From: Rheinheimera sp. A13L
GTDB taxonomy: Bacteria; Pseudomonadota; Gammaproteobacteria; Enterobacterales; Alteromonadaceae
NCBI RefSeq assembly: GCF_000217935.1
Contig: NZ_AFHI01000026.1
Location: 1 to 33,461, forward strand
Reading direction: 5' to 3'
Length of the DNA stretch: 33,461 bases
Shown here piece by piece: positions 24,623 to 32,979 of this stretch (its first letter is position 1; every line of letters starts with the position of its first letter). Position numbers and translations under genes: made by a program. The notes under the pieces were generated by a model, which worked only from the letters and a program-made list of their open reading frames with translations, was not told where the DNA came from and did no database searches.

Positions 24623-25864
24623 ATGCAATTTATTACATCTCAAAAATCTGAATACCATCAATGCCATATTTTTATCGCAGAAGACCTTTCTGTATTGCTG
24701 CTTCCAACATTGTTCAGCAAAGCCGTTAGTCGAACGGGTGTCGTATGGAAGCGAGTGACCCTCGATGGAAAAGATAAGTTTGTATCGACAGTTTATCAGG
24801 AAGAAGAAATATCTGATGTCACGATAACGATACTTCACAACAAATTAGAGCACTTCTTCAACTGGTTAGTTCAATACAGTCATCAGAACAGCCAGGTCAG
24901 TATCGATAGGCATCACAATATTCCTGAAGAGTTACTAAATCACTACATCAACACGGTCATCATTGAAGAGCAAGGAGCTGGTGAGCACAAGGTAGAGCAG
25001 TATTTGATAGCTCTTCGGGATTATTACAATTACCTGGCGATGACTGGATTTACCAATGCCAAAGATATTCGGGTAAAACCAAAATTAAGGTCAGTAGTGA
25101 AGAGGAACACGAAGCACCGAACCTCAGTAAAATACCTTACCCCTGAATTACGCTCCATTTTGTACCGCAATACCGGAAGCCTTCGAGATGAGTTGCTCCT
25201 TCGCGGTGGCGGTGAGTTGGGTCTTCGCAGTAAAGAAAATCAAGGGCTGTTGCTTGAGGACTTTATGGTAGGCAATAAAAAGCATCCTGGTTTCAAATCC
25301 CTGTTTTTGGAGATGGCACAACATCCAGAGCAGATGGAGTTTGAGTATTTTCTTCAGGGCAAATACACCAAAGCGCCTCGTAACGTCGGCGGCGGTGAAT
25401 CCCGAACGCTTTATATCCACCGAAGCTTACTGGAACGCTACAAAGAATATTGTGACAAGGAGCGCCCTGAGTCAGCTGAGAAAACCCTACTGCTTAATGC
25501 TAGCTACAGCCATTACGGCACACCGATTTCCAAAAACGCGGCATCTAGAGCCTTTACACGAACTAAAAAGAAAGTGTTCGAATTGCAGATAAGTGGTGCT
25601 TTACCAGGACATTTGCAGATGTTGGAAGATGATCACACAGGTCACATCTTGAGGCATAGCTTTGGTACGGATAAGTTTTACGATGCCTGTAAAAAAAATC
25701 TCGTAAAAATCGATAGCGTTACACCCACATCAGCGGAATACCTTCTCGTGGCGAAGCTGATGGGGCATAACGCCAAAGACGGTAAAGCGCCCGAAACTAC
25801 CAAAACCTACATACGAAGCTGCCACATCAAAGAGGCGTTTAGTCTGGGGGTGCATTATGGCTGA
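24623..25864 (+). CDS. Tyrosine recombinase, complete catalytic set (GmtY-like candidate)
   Basis: This 413-residue site-specific recombinase is probably the enzyme that moves the island. The C-terminal half shows the full tyrosine-recombinase pattern: Arg202 in GELGLRSKE, a candidate Lys at 247 or 250, His341-Ile-Leu-Arg344 in GHILRHSFGTD, His382 in LMGH and the nucleophile Tyr396 in TKTYIRS. An N-terminal SAM-like DNA-binding region fits LHNKLEHFFNWLVQYSHQ onward. The ATG at 24623 has only a weak ribosome binding site. The end overlaps the next gene by eight bases. GmtY of GMT islands is my best guess at family; the catalytic assignment is firmer than the name. Confidence 0.88.
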   Translation: MQFITSQKSEYHQCHIFIAEDLSVLLLPTLFSKAVSRTGVVWKRVTLDGKDKFVSTVYQEEEISDVTITILHNKLEHFFNWLVQYSHQNSQVSIDRHHNIPEELLNHYINTVIIEEQGAGEHKVEQYLIALRDYYNYLAMTGFTNAKDIRVKPKLRSVVKRNTKHRTSVKYLTPELRSILYRNTGSLRDELLLRGGGELGLRSKENQGLLLEDFMVGNKKHPGFKSLFLEMAQHPEQMEFEYFLQGKYTKAPRNVGGGESRTLYIHRSLLERYKEYCDKERPESAEKTLLLNASYSHYGTPISKNAASRAFTRTKKKVFELQISGALPGHLQMLEDDHTGHILRHSFGTDKFYDACKKNLVKIDSVTPTSAEYLLVAKLMGHNAKDGKAPETTKTYIRSCHIKEAFSLGVHYG

Positions 25865-28127
25865 TGATATTGTAGATACGAATTTCAAAGAGGCATTCTC
25901 TGACATTCAATTGCAACAATCACTATTGTATGAGCAAGCTCTAATAGCGAAAGAGCTTCAGTCGAACCAAGACGTCATACCGCTTTCTTACAATCCTAAC
26001 GCCACGGTGCTCCATATCCCCAAAATAGATAACCGCTCCGTGATCACAATCACCTTAGCGCCAGCTCACAACCGAACACGTCAGTTAATATTTGGTGCAT
26101 TCAATGCTGCCGCGCATCTCTACTTGGTGACTGATAATTTTCCAGAAGGAAGAAAAAATGTGCTGCTATACTGCAGGCGTCTGTGGCGCTATCTGGATAT
26201 CATAGATTTGACCGATGAAAACCGTGTCACTTGGCTTAAAGATTATGAAGCGTGGCGCGTCAGTGAGAATGGCGTGAAAACCCAATCCACAGGACTTTCT
26301 GCAATCAAATTAATGATACAAGACGCGCTGGCACTTAGCGCGTTTACTGAAACCCTCTCCGATTACGAACGTGAATATCTGGTAACACTGGCAAATACCT
26401 CTGCCGCACCACAGGATGAGGCTAATGCGGTAAACCTGAACCAATGGTTTTCACAACATACCTGGCTTCGCCGTGATGAAATTGGTATCGGCCATGAGTT
26501 ATACACGCGGTTAGGGTCACCTAAAGCGCTGATGAATTCGTTTCGCATTACCATCGAAAATGCCCTGTTATATTTACAAACCTGCAAAGATGCACTCATT
26601 GATGGGTTTAGACTGGCAGGCATTACGCCAAAGGACATTCCGGTATTAGTAGAGGCAGCCTCAGGCGATGGTAAGTCTAAGCAATACTACTATACCATCG
26701 TGAGCGCGAAGGCTGAAATGCTTAATCGTCTCAGACAAAAGCTGGTACAACTGACTGACGATACCCCTCATTTAAAGAGCGCGCTGGAATTAGTGGTCTT
26801 TGCCGAGGTTAGACCGCAATTTCGAAGAGATATACTCGACAAACTACTGACAAACCAACCTATATTTGCGACATCGCGCAACCAAACCGCTGGATTCTTT
26901 ACAGCTAAACAAAATGTTGGGTTATTTGATACTGACTTTTTAAGACAGCTTGCGCTTCACACTGTTTCCCATCCAGATAATGATGTGGTGCCAGTCTCAC
27001 TGGCAGAGTCCTTGCTTTTTAGCTATCTGATGGCCTATCAGACGGTGCAAGGAAGTGACATCTCAAAGCTTACCTTGCGCGATTTTAAATTTGTTAAGCG
27101 TATAAATGGCGTTATTACCCACATCGAAAGTGATTATTTCAAGGGTCGCGCCAGGCATAACGCACACCAAGTCGAGACCTTAAAAACCAAAGATGATATC
27201 GGTAAAGCGGTGCTTCGATATATAAAAGATGTGACAGCGCTGAGGGAGCAGGATAAGCCGCTGACACCAGTAATTAAAAAGGAAATTTGTTCTCCTTGCA
27301 ATGCAACGGGTTTATTGTGTTTAGCCTGTACAGATACTGCACTATGGCATGTGATTAGTGAAAAACACCAAACTCAGCGGGTTGCTCCTGTGTTTCCCAG
27401 AGCGATACATGCAATGCTATATAACGGGATAAGCCGTAACAGCCCTCGAAAAGCAAAAGCGCCCTGCGAAGGTGTGCTGCCTTATGACTTTTTCAGCTTT
27501 TCCCATATCAAAACCAGTGCAGTATATGCAGGTTCGGAAAATTTTGATCCGGCAAGCCTCATCAACCAACGAAGCCATACCAATGAGACGGAGCGAGAGC
27601 ATTATCTGGTGGAGATGAATCAGGAATGGCAAAACAATTGCGGACGAGTCACCCGAGCGGTAATGAGAGATTTATACGTCAATGTTTTTACGGCAAGTGA
27701 AAGTGACAAGCAACTTTTTGAAAGCGAGTTTACCAAAGCTATTGAGCATATTAAAACCCGGGCCAATGATGTGTTGGCGTGCCTCAAAGTCGTGACCGAG
27801 CAAACCAGTGGTCACGTCGATGAGTTAGGGTTTGTCAGCACGGGTGCGCAAGTTGAAGACGATTTACCTGATACGATATACATTCAAGACAGCCCTGAAA
27901 CGGTGTTAAAACTTAAACATTTTTTAGCGCAGCTGCAGGAAAAACACACTTTACTTCGAGAGTGTGCGCCGGAGTTTTTACTCTTCACCGCACTGCCTAC
28001 CGCTGAATGGATAGAGAGCCTGTTTGACAATAAGCACTTCTCGAAAACGAGCCTTAAATATGGTCAAGATATGTACGAAAAATACCGTTCGCATCTACCA
28101 CCACATTTTACTGCCCAGCTATCATAG
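25857..28127 (+). CDS. Degenerate integrase-like protein with Cys4 cluster
   Basis: I recognise no named family for this 756-residue protein. Its middle looks like a tyrosine recombinase fold without a full active site. LMAYQTVQGSDISKLTLRDF (about 391-410) aligns with the Arg I box but has Gln or Val where Arg belongs. SDYFKGRARHN resembles the Lys hairpin. SFSHIKTSAV (about 547-556) resembles box II with Lys replacing Arg. NQRSHTNETEREHYLVEM (about 570-587) still has His and a Tyr583 in the nucleophile position. A Cys4 motif CSPC-x6-CLAC (478-491) interrupts the domain. It overlaps both the recombinase gene and, after a nine-base gap with AGGAG, leads into the next. It is probably a structural partner of the active recombinases. 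Confidence 0.75.
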   Translation: MADDIVDTNFKEAFSDIQLQQSLLYEQALIAKELQSNQDVIPLSYNPNATVLHIPKIDNRSVITITLAPAHNRTRQLIFGAFNAAAHLYLVTDNFPEGRKNVLLYCRRLWRYLDIIDLTDENRVTWLKDYEAWRVSENGVKTQSTGLSAIKLMIQDALALSAFTETLSDYEREYLVTLANTSAAPQDEANAVNLNQWFSQHTWLRRDEIGIGHELYTRLGSPKALMNSFRITIENALLYLQTCKDALIDGFRLAGITPKDIPVLVEAASGDGKSKQYYYTIVSAKAEMLNRLRQKLVQLTDDTPHLKSALELVVFAEVRPQFRRDILDKLLTNQPIFATSRNQTAGFFTAKQNVGLFDTDFLRQLALHTVSHPDNDVVPVSLAESLLFSYLMAYQTVQGSDISKLTLRDFKFVKRINGVITHIESDYFKGRARHNAHQVETLKTKDDIGKAVLRYIKDVTALREQDKPLTPVIKKEICSPCNATGLLCLACTDTALWHVISEKHQTQRVAPVFPRAIHAMLYNGISRNSPRKAKAPCEGVLPYDFFSFSHIKTSAVYAGSENFDPASLINQRSHTNETEREHYLVEMNQEWQNNCGRVTRAVMRDLYVNVFTASESDKQLFESEFTKAIEHIKTRANDVLACLKVVTEQTSGHVDELGFVSTGAQVEDDLPDTIYIQDSPETVLKLKHFLAQLQEKHTLLRECAPEFLLFTALPTAEWIESLFDNKHFSKTSLKYGQDMYEKYRSHLPPHFTAQLS

Positions 28128-28136
28128 GAGACTGAT

Positions 28137-30917
28137 ATGCCTATCGTCACTCATGTCCCGCAACTATTGGTAAATACGACCCTATCAACACTGATGCAGG
28201 ATAAGCTCGCCCATTTATCCCCTTTGGATAACGCCGCGCTGACTGACAATGTGTGGCGATTTCAACATTCGAAACTGACTATCACGGTTGATTTTACGCT
28301 ATTTGAACAACCCTTCGTGCAATTTACCAAGACGATCACCGTCAGGTTTGATGGGCGGTATATTCCGCTAAATCTCATCGAGTTTTCCAAGCTGATATGG
28401 CTTGAGGTGGCTTCGGTAATCAAGGTAGGACGAAATCCTTATCATCAAATCATCGACAAACTCGCGTTGCTTTTTCATTACCTGCATGCACAGCAGTTAA
28501 ACCAGCTTGATTCTTTAGATGTAGAAGAGTTTTTTGGATTGTGCCTAACGCAAAATGTCACCAAAGACGGGATTAAAAAGCGCCTGTCTGCGCCAAATTA
28601 CTCCTCTAGATTCGAGCCGCTGACATTTATGAAACTCAAGCAGCTCCTTAACCGCTATGGTGTGACAGGCGTTATTTGTGATACCTCTGAAAAGAAAGTG
28701 CTTTTTGCGCTTAATGAGGCGTGCTTATCCATCATGGATATGACGCGAAGTGATTACAAAAAAGGGAGTAGCTTTAACTATTTGGGGTTGGATGTCGGCA
28801 AACATTACATCGACCATTGCCTGCATCTTTTCGAGAAGCACTATGCTTATGCCAGCGCAATCCGGCATGCTTACAAGTCGTTGTCTGACGCGCGGCAGAG
28901 CAATAACAATCTGAAGCTTAATAAAAATTCAATGAGTTTGATTTTAGGAAAAGTGCTTTGTGGGCAATCTGTTGAAGCGTTTCAGGACTCTTGTGGCACA
29001 AGTCAGATCTCCCAAAAAAAAGTAGTTGCCGTCGAGTCGTTTGTGCATCAGCAGTTTGTTGAGGCATATGCATCGGCAGAGCTAATGGTCAATGCCTTTA
29101 AGCTCGATACCATCAACCGTATTGCGAAAGTGTGCCATTTACCTGAGAGGTATGATGTGCAGGAGTTTATTCGGTCGCTTCTGTTTGTTGATGTGTTTGG
29201 TGAGCATGGCAAATCCAAACAGGCCATTTGGGAAGAATATCAAGCGACGCTTTGCAAAGCCGCATTACATGATGAAGATGCGGTGTTATCGGTGACATTG
29301 TTAGAGTTTGAATCGATAACCGCTTGCATCATATCAGAATTGAAAACGGAAAAACCTGCTGATACCCAAAGTATGAGGGTGTTTTTCAAATCACTAGCAA
29401 ACACCTTGCCCATACCGCCAGATAAGCACTATTCCGATGGGATGCATTACTTCAATGCAATGACCTCCATGATTGAGGATGCAGGGGCTACCGGATTTGT
29501 AGCGCTGACAGGGTGGCGAGCGAGTGAATACGGGTTTAGCTTGTCTAATATCGATATTGACATCAACCCCGACCCGCTAGACAACCAATACACCCCCTGG
29601 CGCTTCCATGTTCGATGGAAGGTGCCAAAAACCAGCGGAAACACCCTGCTACCAAGAGAAATTACGCTCGGAAGTTACATATTGGCCGCGCAACTGGCGG
29701 ATCTTAATCTGGCGGATATGACTGACCCAGCGATATATCAGGCAACAACAATACATCAAAAAGTAGACTCTGCATCAGAGATTAAAAAAGCCATGCCCAC
29801 TTGCTGGGCGGATTTTGTCAATCATTATTCAATATTCAAAGATATCGAGGTATGGCAGGGCTTCAAAGATAAAGCATCACTGACTGAGAAGGATAAAACG
29901 GCTCTTAACACGCTTGAATCCACTTATCGATTCGATGAAGCGCCCATGAGGGCGATGATAAAAATGAAAAAAGAGCTAAATGATGCATTGCCAAGGGTAT
30001 TGCTGGCGCAAGAGGTAGACTCTAGAAAAATATTCGGTACTCGATTAAGAGCGTATATCGAAGGGCATGCGCCTAGCGATATCACCGCGCTGTTTGATAC
30101 GCACTTAAGCGAAGAGACCAAGGCTAAGCTTAAAAGCGGTGAAGTGGTTTTAGATAAAGCAGGCGTGCGCTATGTTCGAGGTGAATTTCTAGGTGATGCA
30201 GTCTATGCAACTCCACATGCATTTCGGCATATCTTTGCAGAAGCGGTGCTAAGGCGTTATCGAGGTGATGTAGGACGGTTTATCAGGGCGCATTTTAAAC
30301 ACCTTGACGAGCGTTTTTTTATGGCCTATCTGCGTGATAAGGAATATCGAGTTATCCAGCAAATAGCAACCCGTCATGTCATCAATTCAGTGGTGAGGTT
30401 ACACATGGACAGTATTGAAGATGAACATCGCGAGTATGCCGGAGGGGTTGATCGCTTCTTATCAAAAGCAGTGGCGATAACTCACGTTTACTCGGATGAA
30501 GAACAAAAAGAAAAACTTGCGCAGGCTGCTGTAAAACGTGTCTTGGCAATAAAATCAAATCCGTGGACTAGTTGCCTGCTTCGGGACGGGACGCAGCAAA
30601 ATGCTAAGTGCAGTATCAATGGCGAACCGCAGCGTCAAAACGCACAGCCGAGGTTATGCTTGGGGTGTCTGAATGCGGATATCACAGAGGGCAACTTCAT
30701 TGGGATTGTCGTATATATCAAGCAGGATGTTGCAGCATGTCGAAACCCTGAACTCCCCTGGTTCATCAAAGAACCACACTACCACACGGTAACATTGGCG
30801 TTAAAGCGCGTGGAAGAGCTGCGTAAAAACAGCAATAACCCGACATACGATAAGTTCATTTCGCACCTAAAAGATACGCTAGTGATAGCAGATGCACAAA
30901 GAGGGCAAGCTGCATGA
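28137..30917 (+). CDS. Large second tyrosine recombinase with C-terminal Cys-rich domain (GmtZ-like candidate)
   Basis: The 926-residue protein has a long N-terminal helical region (1-430) and then an integrase-type catalytic domain: Arg461 in ALTGWRASEYGFSLSN, Lys498 in VPKTSG, His694-Ala-Phe-Arg697 in TPHAFRHIFAEA, His722 in FKHLDERF and Tyr731 in MAYLRDKEYR. About 190 residues between the Lys and box II form a large insertion. The last 120 residues have cysteines 813, 825, 841, 844 and 868 (SCLLRDG, AKCSI, CLGCLNADIT), likely a zinc site. AGGAG precedes the ATG. The stop overlaps the next gene (ATGA). I suggest GmtZ (VPA1269-type) from memory. Confidence 0.82.
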   Translation: MPIVTHVPQLLVNTTLSTLMQDKLAHLSPLDNAALTDNVWRFQHSKLTITVDFTLFEQPFVQFTKTITVRFDGRYIPLNLIEFSKLIWLEVASVIKVGRNPYHQIIDKLALLFHYLHAQQLNQLDSLDVEEFFGLCLTQNVTKDGIKKRLSAPNYSSRFEPLTFMKLKQLLNRYGVTGVICDTSEKKVLFALNEACLSIMDMTRSDYKKGSSFNYLGLDVGKHYIDHCLHLFEKHYAYASAIRHAYKSLSDARQSNNNLKLNKNSMSLILGKVLCGQSVEAFQDSCGTSQISQKKVVAVESFVHQQFVEAYASAELMVNAFKLDTINRIAKVCHLPERYDVQEFIRSLLFVDVFGEHGKSKQAIWEEYQATLCKAALHDEDAVLSVTLLEFESITACIISELKTEKPADTQSMRVFFKSLANTLPIPPDKHYSDGMHYFNAMTSMIEDAGATGFVALTGWRASEYGFSLSNIDIDINPDPLDNQYTPWRFHVRWKVPKTSGNTLLPREITLGSYILAAQLADLNLADMTDPAIYQATTIHQKVDSASEIKKAMPTCWADFVNHYSIFKDIEVWQGFKDKASLTEKDKTALNTLESTYRFDEAPMRAMIKMKKELNDALPRVLLAQEVDSRKIFGTRLRAYIEGHAPSDITALFDTHLSEETKAKLKSGEVVLDKAGVRYVRGEFLGDAVYATPHAFRHIFAEAVLRRYRGDVGRFIRAHFKHLDERFFMAYLRDKEYRVIQQIATRHVINSVVRLHMDSIEDEHREYAGGVDRFLSKAVAITHVYSDEEQKEKLAQAAVKRVLAIKSNPWTSCLLRDGTQQNAKCSINGEPQRQNAQPRLCLGCLNADITEGNFIGIVVYIKQDVAACRNPELPWFIKEPHYHTVTLALKRVEELRKNSNNPTYDKFISHLKDTLVIADAQRGQAA

Positions 30918-31423
30918 GTGATTATTTAGATGAATTTCTTGATAAAGATGCGCTCAAAGCGTCAACTGCGCCCCCCATCCGACCGAATTGGGTATCTGAT
31001 TCAAATAGCTCTGGTGCAGCGTATGAGGCAATCCAAAACCTCTATCAACAAAAACTCAGGTATATCCGTCAACACAGCAAAAAAACAGACTTTATTAAAA
31101 AATCTACCTATGAAATTTCAAAGTCAGAAGTCGCAAGAGTGGCGGGTGTGAAGATGCAGGCAATTTTCCACTCAGTGAATTATGCCGGGGCGTTACAAAA
31201 AGAGCTGGCTGAAAAAAACGACAAACTCCTAAAGACCAAAGATGCAAAGCTTGCTAGTCGTTATGCGGGTGAGAAAGGTAAGACCAAAGATGAGCTGATA
31301 CAAAAAGTCAGGGAGTTGAAAGCGAGAGATAAGCTGATCTCAAAAACAACTACGGATGAAGTGTTAGAACTCACGTTGCAACGTCTGCCGCTGGATGTAA
31401 AGCGCCACCTGAAGTTGGTGTAA
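30914..31423 (+). CDS. Small basic HTH/coiled-coil accessory protein (GmtX-like candidate)
   Basis: The 169-residue protein has an acidic start (MSDYLDEFLDKDALK), then a predicted helix-turn-helix (TYEISKSEVARVAGVKMQAI, about 67-86) and a Lys/Glu-rich coiled coil (YAGALQKELAEKNDKLLKTK and following). This resembles the small third subunits of multi-recombinase elements, such as TnpC of Tn554, which steer the recombinase on DNA. That is an analogy, not homology I can show. Its ATG overlaps the preceding stop (ATGA), so it is the fourth and last gene of the operon. GmtX is the matching slot in GMT islands. Confidence 0.72.
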   Translation: MSDYLDEFLDKDALKASTAPPIRPNWVSDSNSSGAAYEAIQNLYQQKLRYIRQHSKKTDFIKKSTYEISKSEVARVAGVKMQAIFHSVNYAGALQKELAEKNDKLLKTKDAKLASRYAGEKGKTKDELIQKVRELKARDKLISKTTTDEVLELTLQRLPLDVKRHLKLV

Positions 31424-31460
31424 GCATGAGCAAAAACGGTCAGTAAAAAGCACAGGCGAT

Positions 31461-31514
31461 CTCGAAAAAACGAATCTCTGCTTTGCCTTAATTACGGACA
31501 TTCATTTTTTCGAG
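31461..31514. repeat. Imperfect 15-bp inverted repeat after the recombinase operon
   Basis: CTCGAAAAAACGAAT (31461-31475) and ATTCATTTTTTCGAG (31500-31514) pair with one mismatch across 24 bases, 37 bases after the operon stop. It may be a weak terminator or a protein-binding site. The 189-base gap at 31424-31612 holds no gene. Confidence 0.5.
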
Positions 31515-31612
31515 AATCCAGCCAAAACTAATTCAACTTATCTTCAAATACGGCCAAAATTCAATATGCCAATCCATCAATATTATTATGATTGCTGCAA
31601 TCTGTTTGACTT

Positions 31613-31781
31613 TTAATTCTTGTTATATCCAAACTCCCTCGAGAGCAAAACTCGTTTCCAGAACTGCTCTCTGCCAATAACAGTTTGATCTTCAGATTTC
31701 ATTGACATGGTTTCAAGAACGGACAGCTGGAAATTCGTTCTGGCATACTCGATTCCAGATTCCTTAATTAACTTAGTTAAC
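31613..31781 (-). pseudogene. 3' part of a small unknown gene cut by the IS3-family element
   Basis: Fifty-five codons run from the IS boundary to a TAA, reading LTKLIKESGIEYARTNFQLS onward and ending SREFGYNKN. The open frame continues into the IS as a chimera, so the real 5' end was removed or lies beyond the IS. On the far flank a GGGAGAGC-ATG-GGATGGAT stretch could supply the lost start in frame (MGWM, then LTK). I recognise no family. Codon content looks protein-like, and it is charged and helical. Confidence 0.5.
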
Positions 31782-31793
31782 TGACCTATCCCC
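31782..31793. repeat. Left terminal inverted repeat of the IS3-family element
   Basis: TGACCTATCCCC is repeated in inverse orientation at 32968-32979. Confidence 0.9.
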
Positions 31794-31829
31794 GGAATTA
31801 ATACCAATCCCGTGATGAGATTTTCCAGC

Positions 31830-32648
31830 TTATGCTGCCTGCTTTGCATACTCAACAGGCGACATGTAATTCAACGAACTGTGCGGACGAACATGATTGT
31901 AATGCTCGCGCCACAAATCTATTTCGTATCTGGCCTCGTCCATCGTTCTAAACCAGTGTTGGTTCAAGCATTCGTTTCTGAACTTGCCATTTAAGCTTTC
32001 AACAAACGCGTTTTGTGTTGGTTTACCTGGCTGAATAAAGCCCAACGTAATCTCTGTTTCCTTGCTCCAGAAGAACATCGCCTTGCTGGTAAATTCAGTT
32101 CCGTTGTCACAGATTACCTTGTTTGGTTTGCCCCGTTGCTCAACCAGCAAACTCAAGAATCTGGCGACTTGTCTGCCACTGATAGAAACCAAAACCAATT
32201 GGCCTACCATTTCACGCGAATAATCATCTACTACATTTAAGACCCTAAAGCGCCTGCCATTGCTGAGTTGATCCGATACAAAGTCCATAGACCAACGCTG
32301 ATTCACCGCTGTAGGCACTTCCATCGGCTGCCGTGGTCGTGTCAGCTTTTTGCGTTTCTTCGTACGCACCTGCAAACCTTCTTCGGTATAAAGGCGATAG
32401 GTATGTTTACGGTTTTTGACCCAGCCTTCGCCCCGAAGCAGACCATGCAACATCAGATAGCCATATCGCGGATATTGGGTTGCCAATGCTTTCAGCCGCT
32501 GCCGTATGCTGTGATCTGCATTCGTTTTTGGCTTATACCGCAATGCTGTTCTACTCAGTCCCGCCAACTTGCAAGCCACCCGTTCACTCAGGCGGAAAGT
32601 TTCTATCAAATGCTGAGCAACAGGTTTCCTTGCCGCTGGCGTCACCAC
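31830..32648 (-). CDS. IS3-family transposase OrfB
   Basis: The 272-residue catalytic half of the transposase has an HTH_21 region (FRLSERVACKLAGLSRTALR, RLKALATQYPRYGYLMLHGL) followed by an rve integrase core. The DDE triad is Asp122 (SMDFVSD), Asp181 (VICDNGTEF) and Glu217 (NAFVESLNGKFRNECL), with 35 residues between the last two as in IS3 elements. The product is normally made as an OrfAB fusion by -1 frameshifting at 32648-32654. The GTG at 32648 marks where the frame opens. Confidence 0.95.
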   Translation of the reverse strand: MVTPAARKPVAQHLIETFRLSERVACKLAGLSRTALRYKPKTNADHSIRQRLKALATQYPRYGYLMLHGLLRGEGWVKNRKHTYRLYTEEGLQVRTKKRKKLTRPRQPMEVPTAVNQRWSMDFVSDQLSNGRRFRVLNVVDDYSREMVGQLVLVSISGRQVARFLSLLVEQRGKPNKVICDNGTEFTSKAMFFWSKETEITLGFIQPGKPTQNAFVESLNGKFRNECLNQHWFRTMDEARYEIDLWREHYNHVRPHSSLNYMSPVEYAKQAA

Positions 32649-32905
32649 TTTTTTGACAACACATCCTTCATCGCTTCGACTTCGAGCATTTTGTCGGCCA
32701 GCATCTTCTTAAGCTTGTTGTTCTCTACCTCAAGCTCCTTCAGTCGCTTGGCTTCGTTCACTTCCAGACCTGCGTACTTACTGCGCCAGTTGTAGAAGGT
32801 TCCGACGGATATACCCATCTCACGGCATAAGTCCTCGACCTTCGTACCTGCTTCATGCTGCTTGATGGCTTTGATGATTTGTTCTTCGGTGTAACGTTTT
32901 TTCAT
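32642..32905 (-). CDS. IS3-family transposase OrfA
   Basis: The 87-residue protein has a helix-turn-helix (QIIKAIKQHEAGTKVEDLCR, then EMGISVGTFYNWRSKY) that binds the IS ends, and a leucine zipper (LKELEVENNKLKKMLADKML). It ends two codons after the slippery site, so part of the ribosomes would pass to OrfB. Confidence 0.95.
   Translation of the reverse strand: MKKRYTEEQIIKAIKQHEAGTKVEDLCREMGISVGTFYNWRSKYAGLEVNEAKRLKELEVENNKLKKMLADKMLEVEAMKDVLSKKW
32648..32654 (-). promoter_or_regulatory. Programmed -1 frameshift site A AAA AAG in the IS
   Basis: On the minus strand TCA AAA AAG TGG TGA ends orfA. Slipping one base back at A-AAA-AAG gives AAG GTG GTG ACG, which is the orfB frame. This is the usual IS3 heptamer. 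Confidence 0.8.
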
Positions 32906-32967
32906 TTTGAGATCTCCATTGGTTCCATTTTATTGGAAATCTCATCAATGTCATGGCCTTAAATTTG

Positions 32968-32979
32968 GGGGATAGGTCA
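32968..32979. repeat. Right terminal inverted repeat of the IS3-family element
   Basis: GGGGATAGGTCA is the complement of the left end at 31782-31793. Confidence 0.9.

Larger units (their letters stand above)
31782..32979 (-). mobile_element. IS3-family insertion sequence (IS407-like group)
   Basis: The element is 1198 bp with perfect terminal 12-mers TGACCTATCCCC (31782-31793) and its complement GGGGATAGGTCA (32968-32979). The repeats diverge after base 12. Inside are orfA and orfB overlapping by seven bases with an A6G slippery site. The IS407 group normally makes a 4-bp target duplication; here the flanks are TAAC on the left and ATCC on the right, so none is seen. It appears potentially active, since both ORFs and both ends are intact. 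Confidence 0.9.

Noticed and set aside
31613-31855. An 80-codon open frame on the minus strand that could be called as a gene
   Set aside because: Its first 25 codons are the IS left end and only the last 55 come from outside, so it is a chimera produced by the insertion. I kept just the outside part as a gene remnant.
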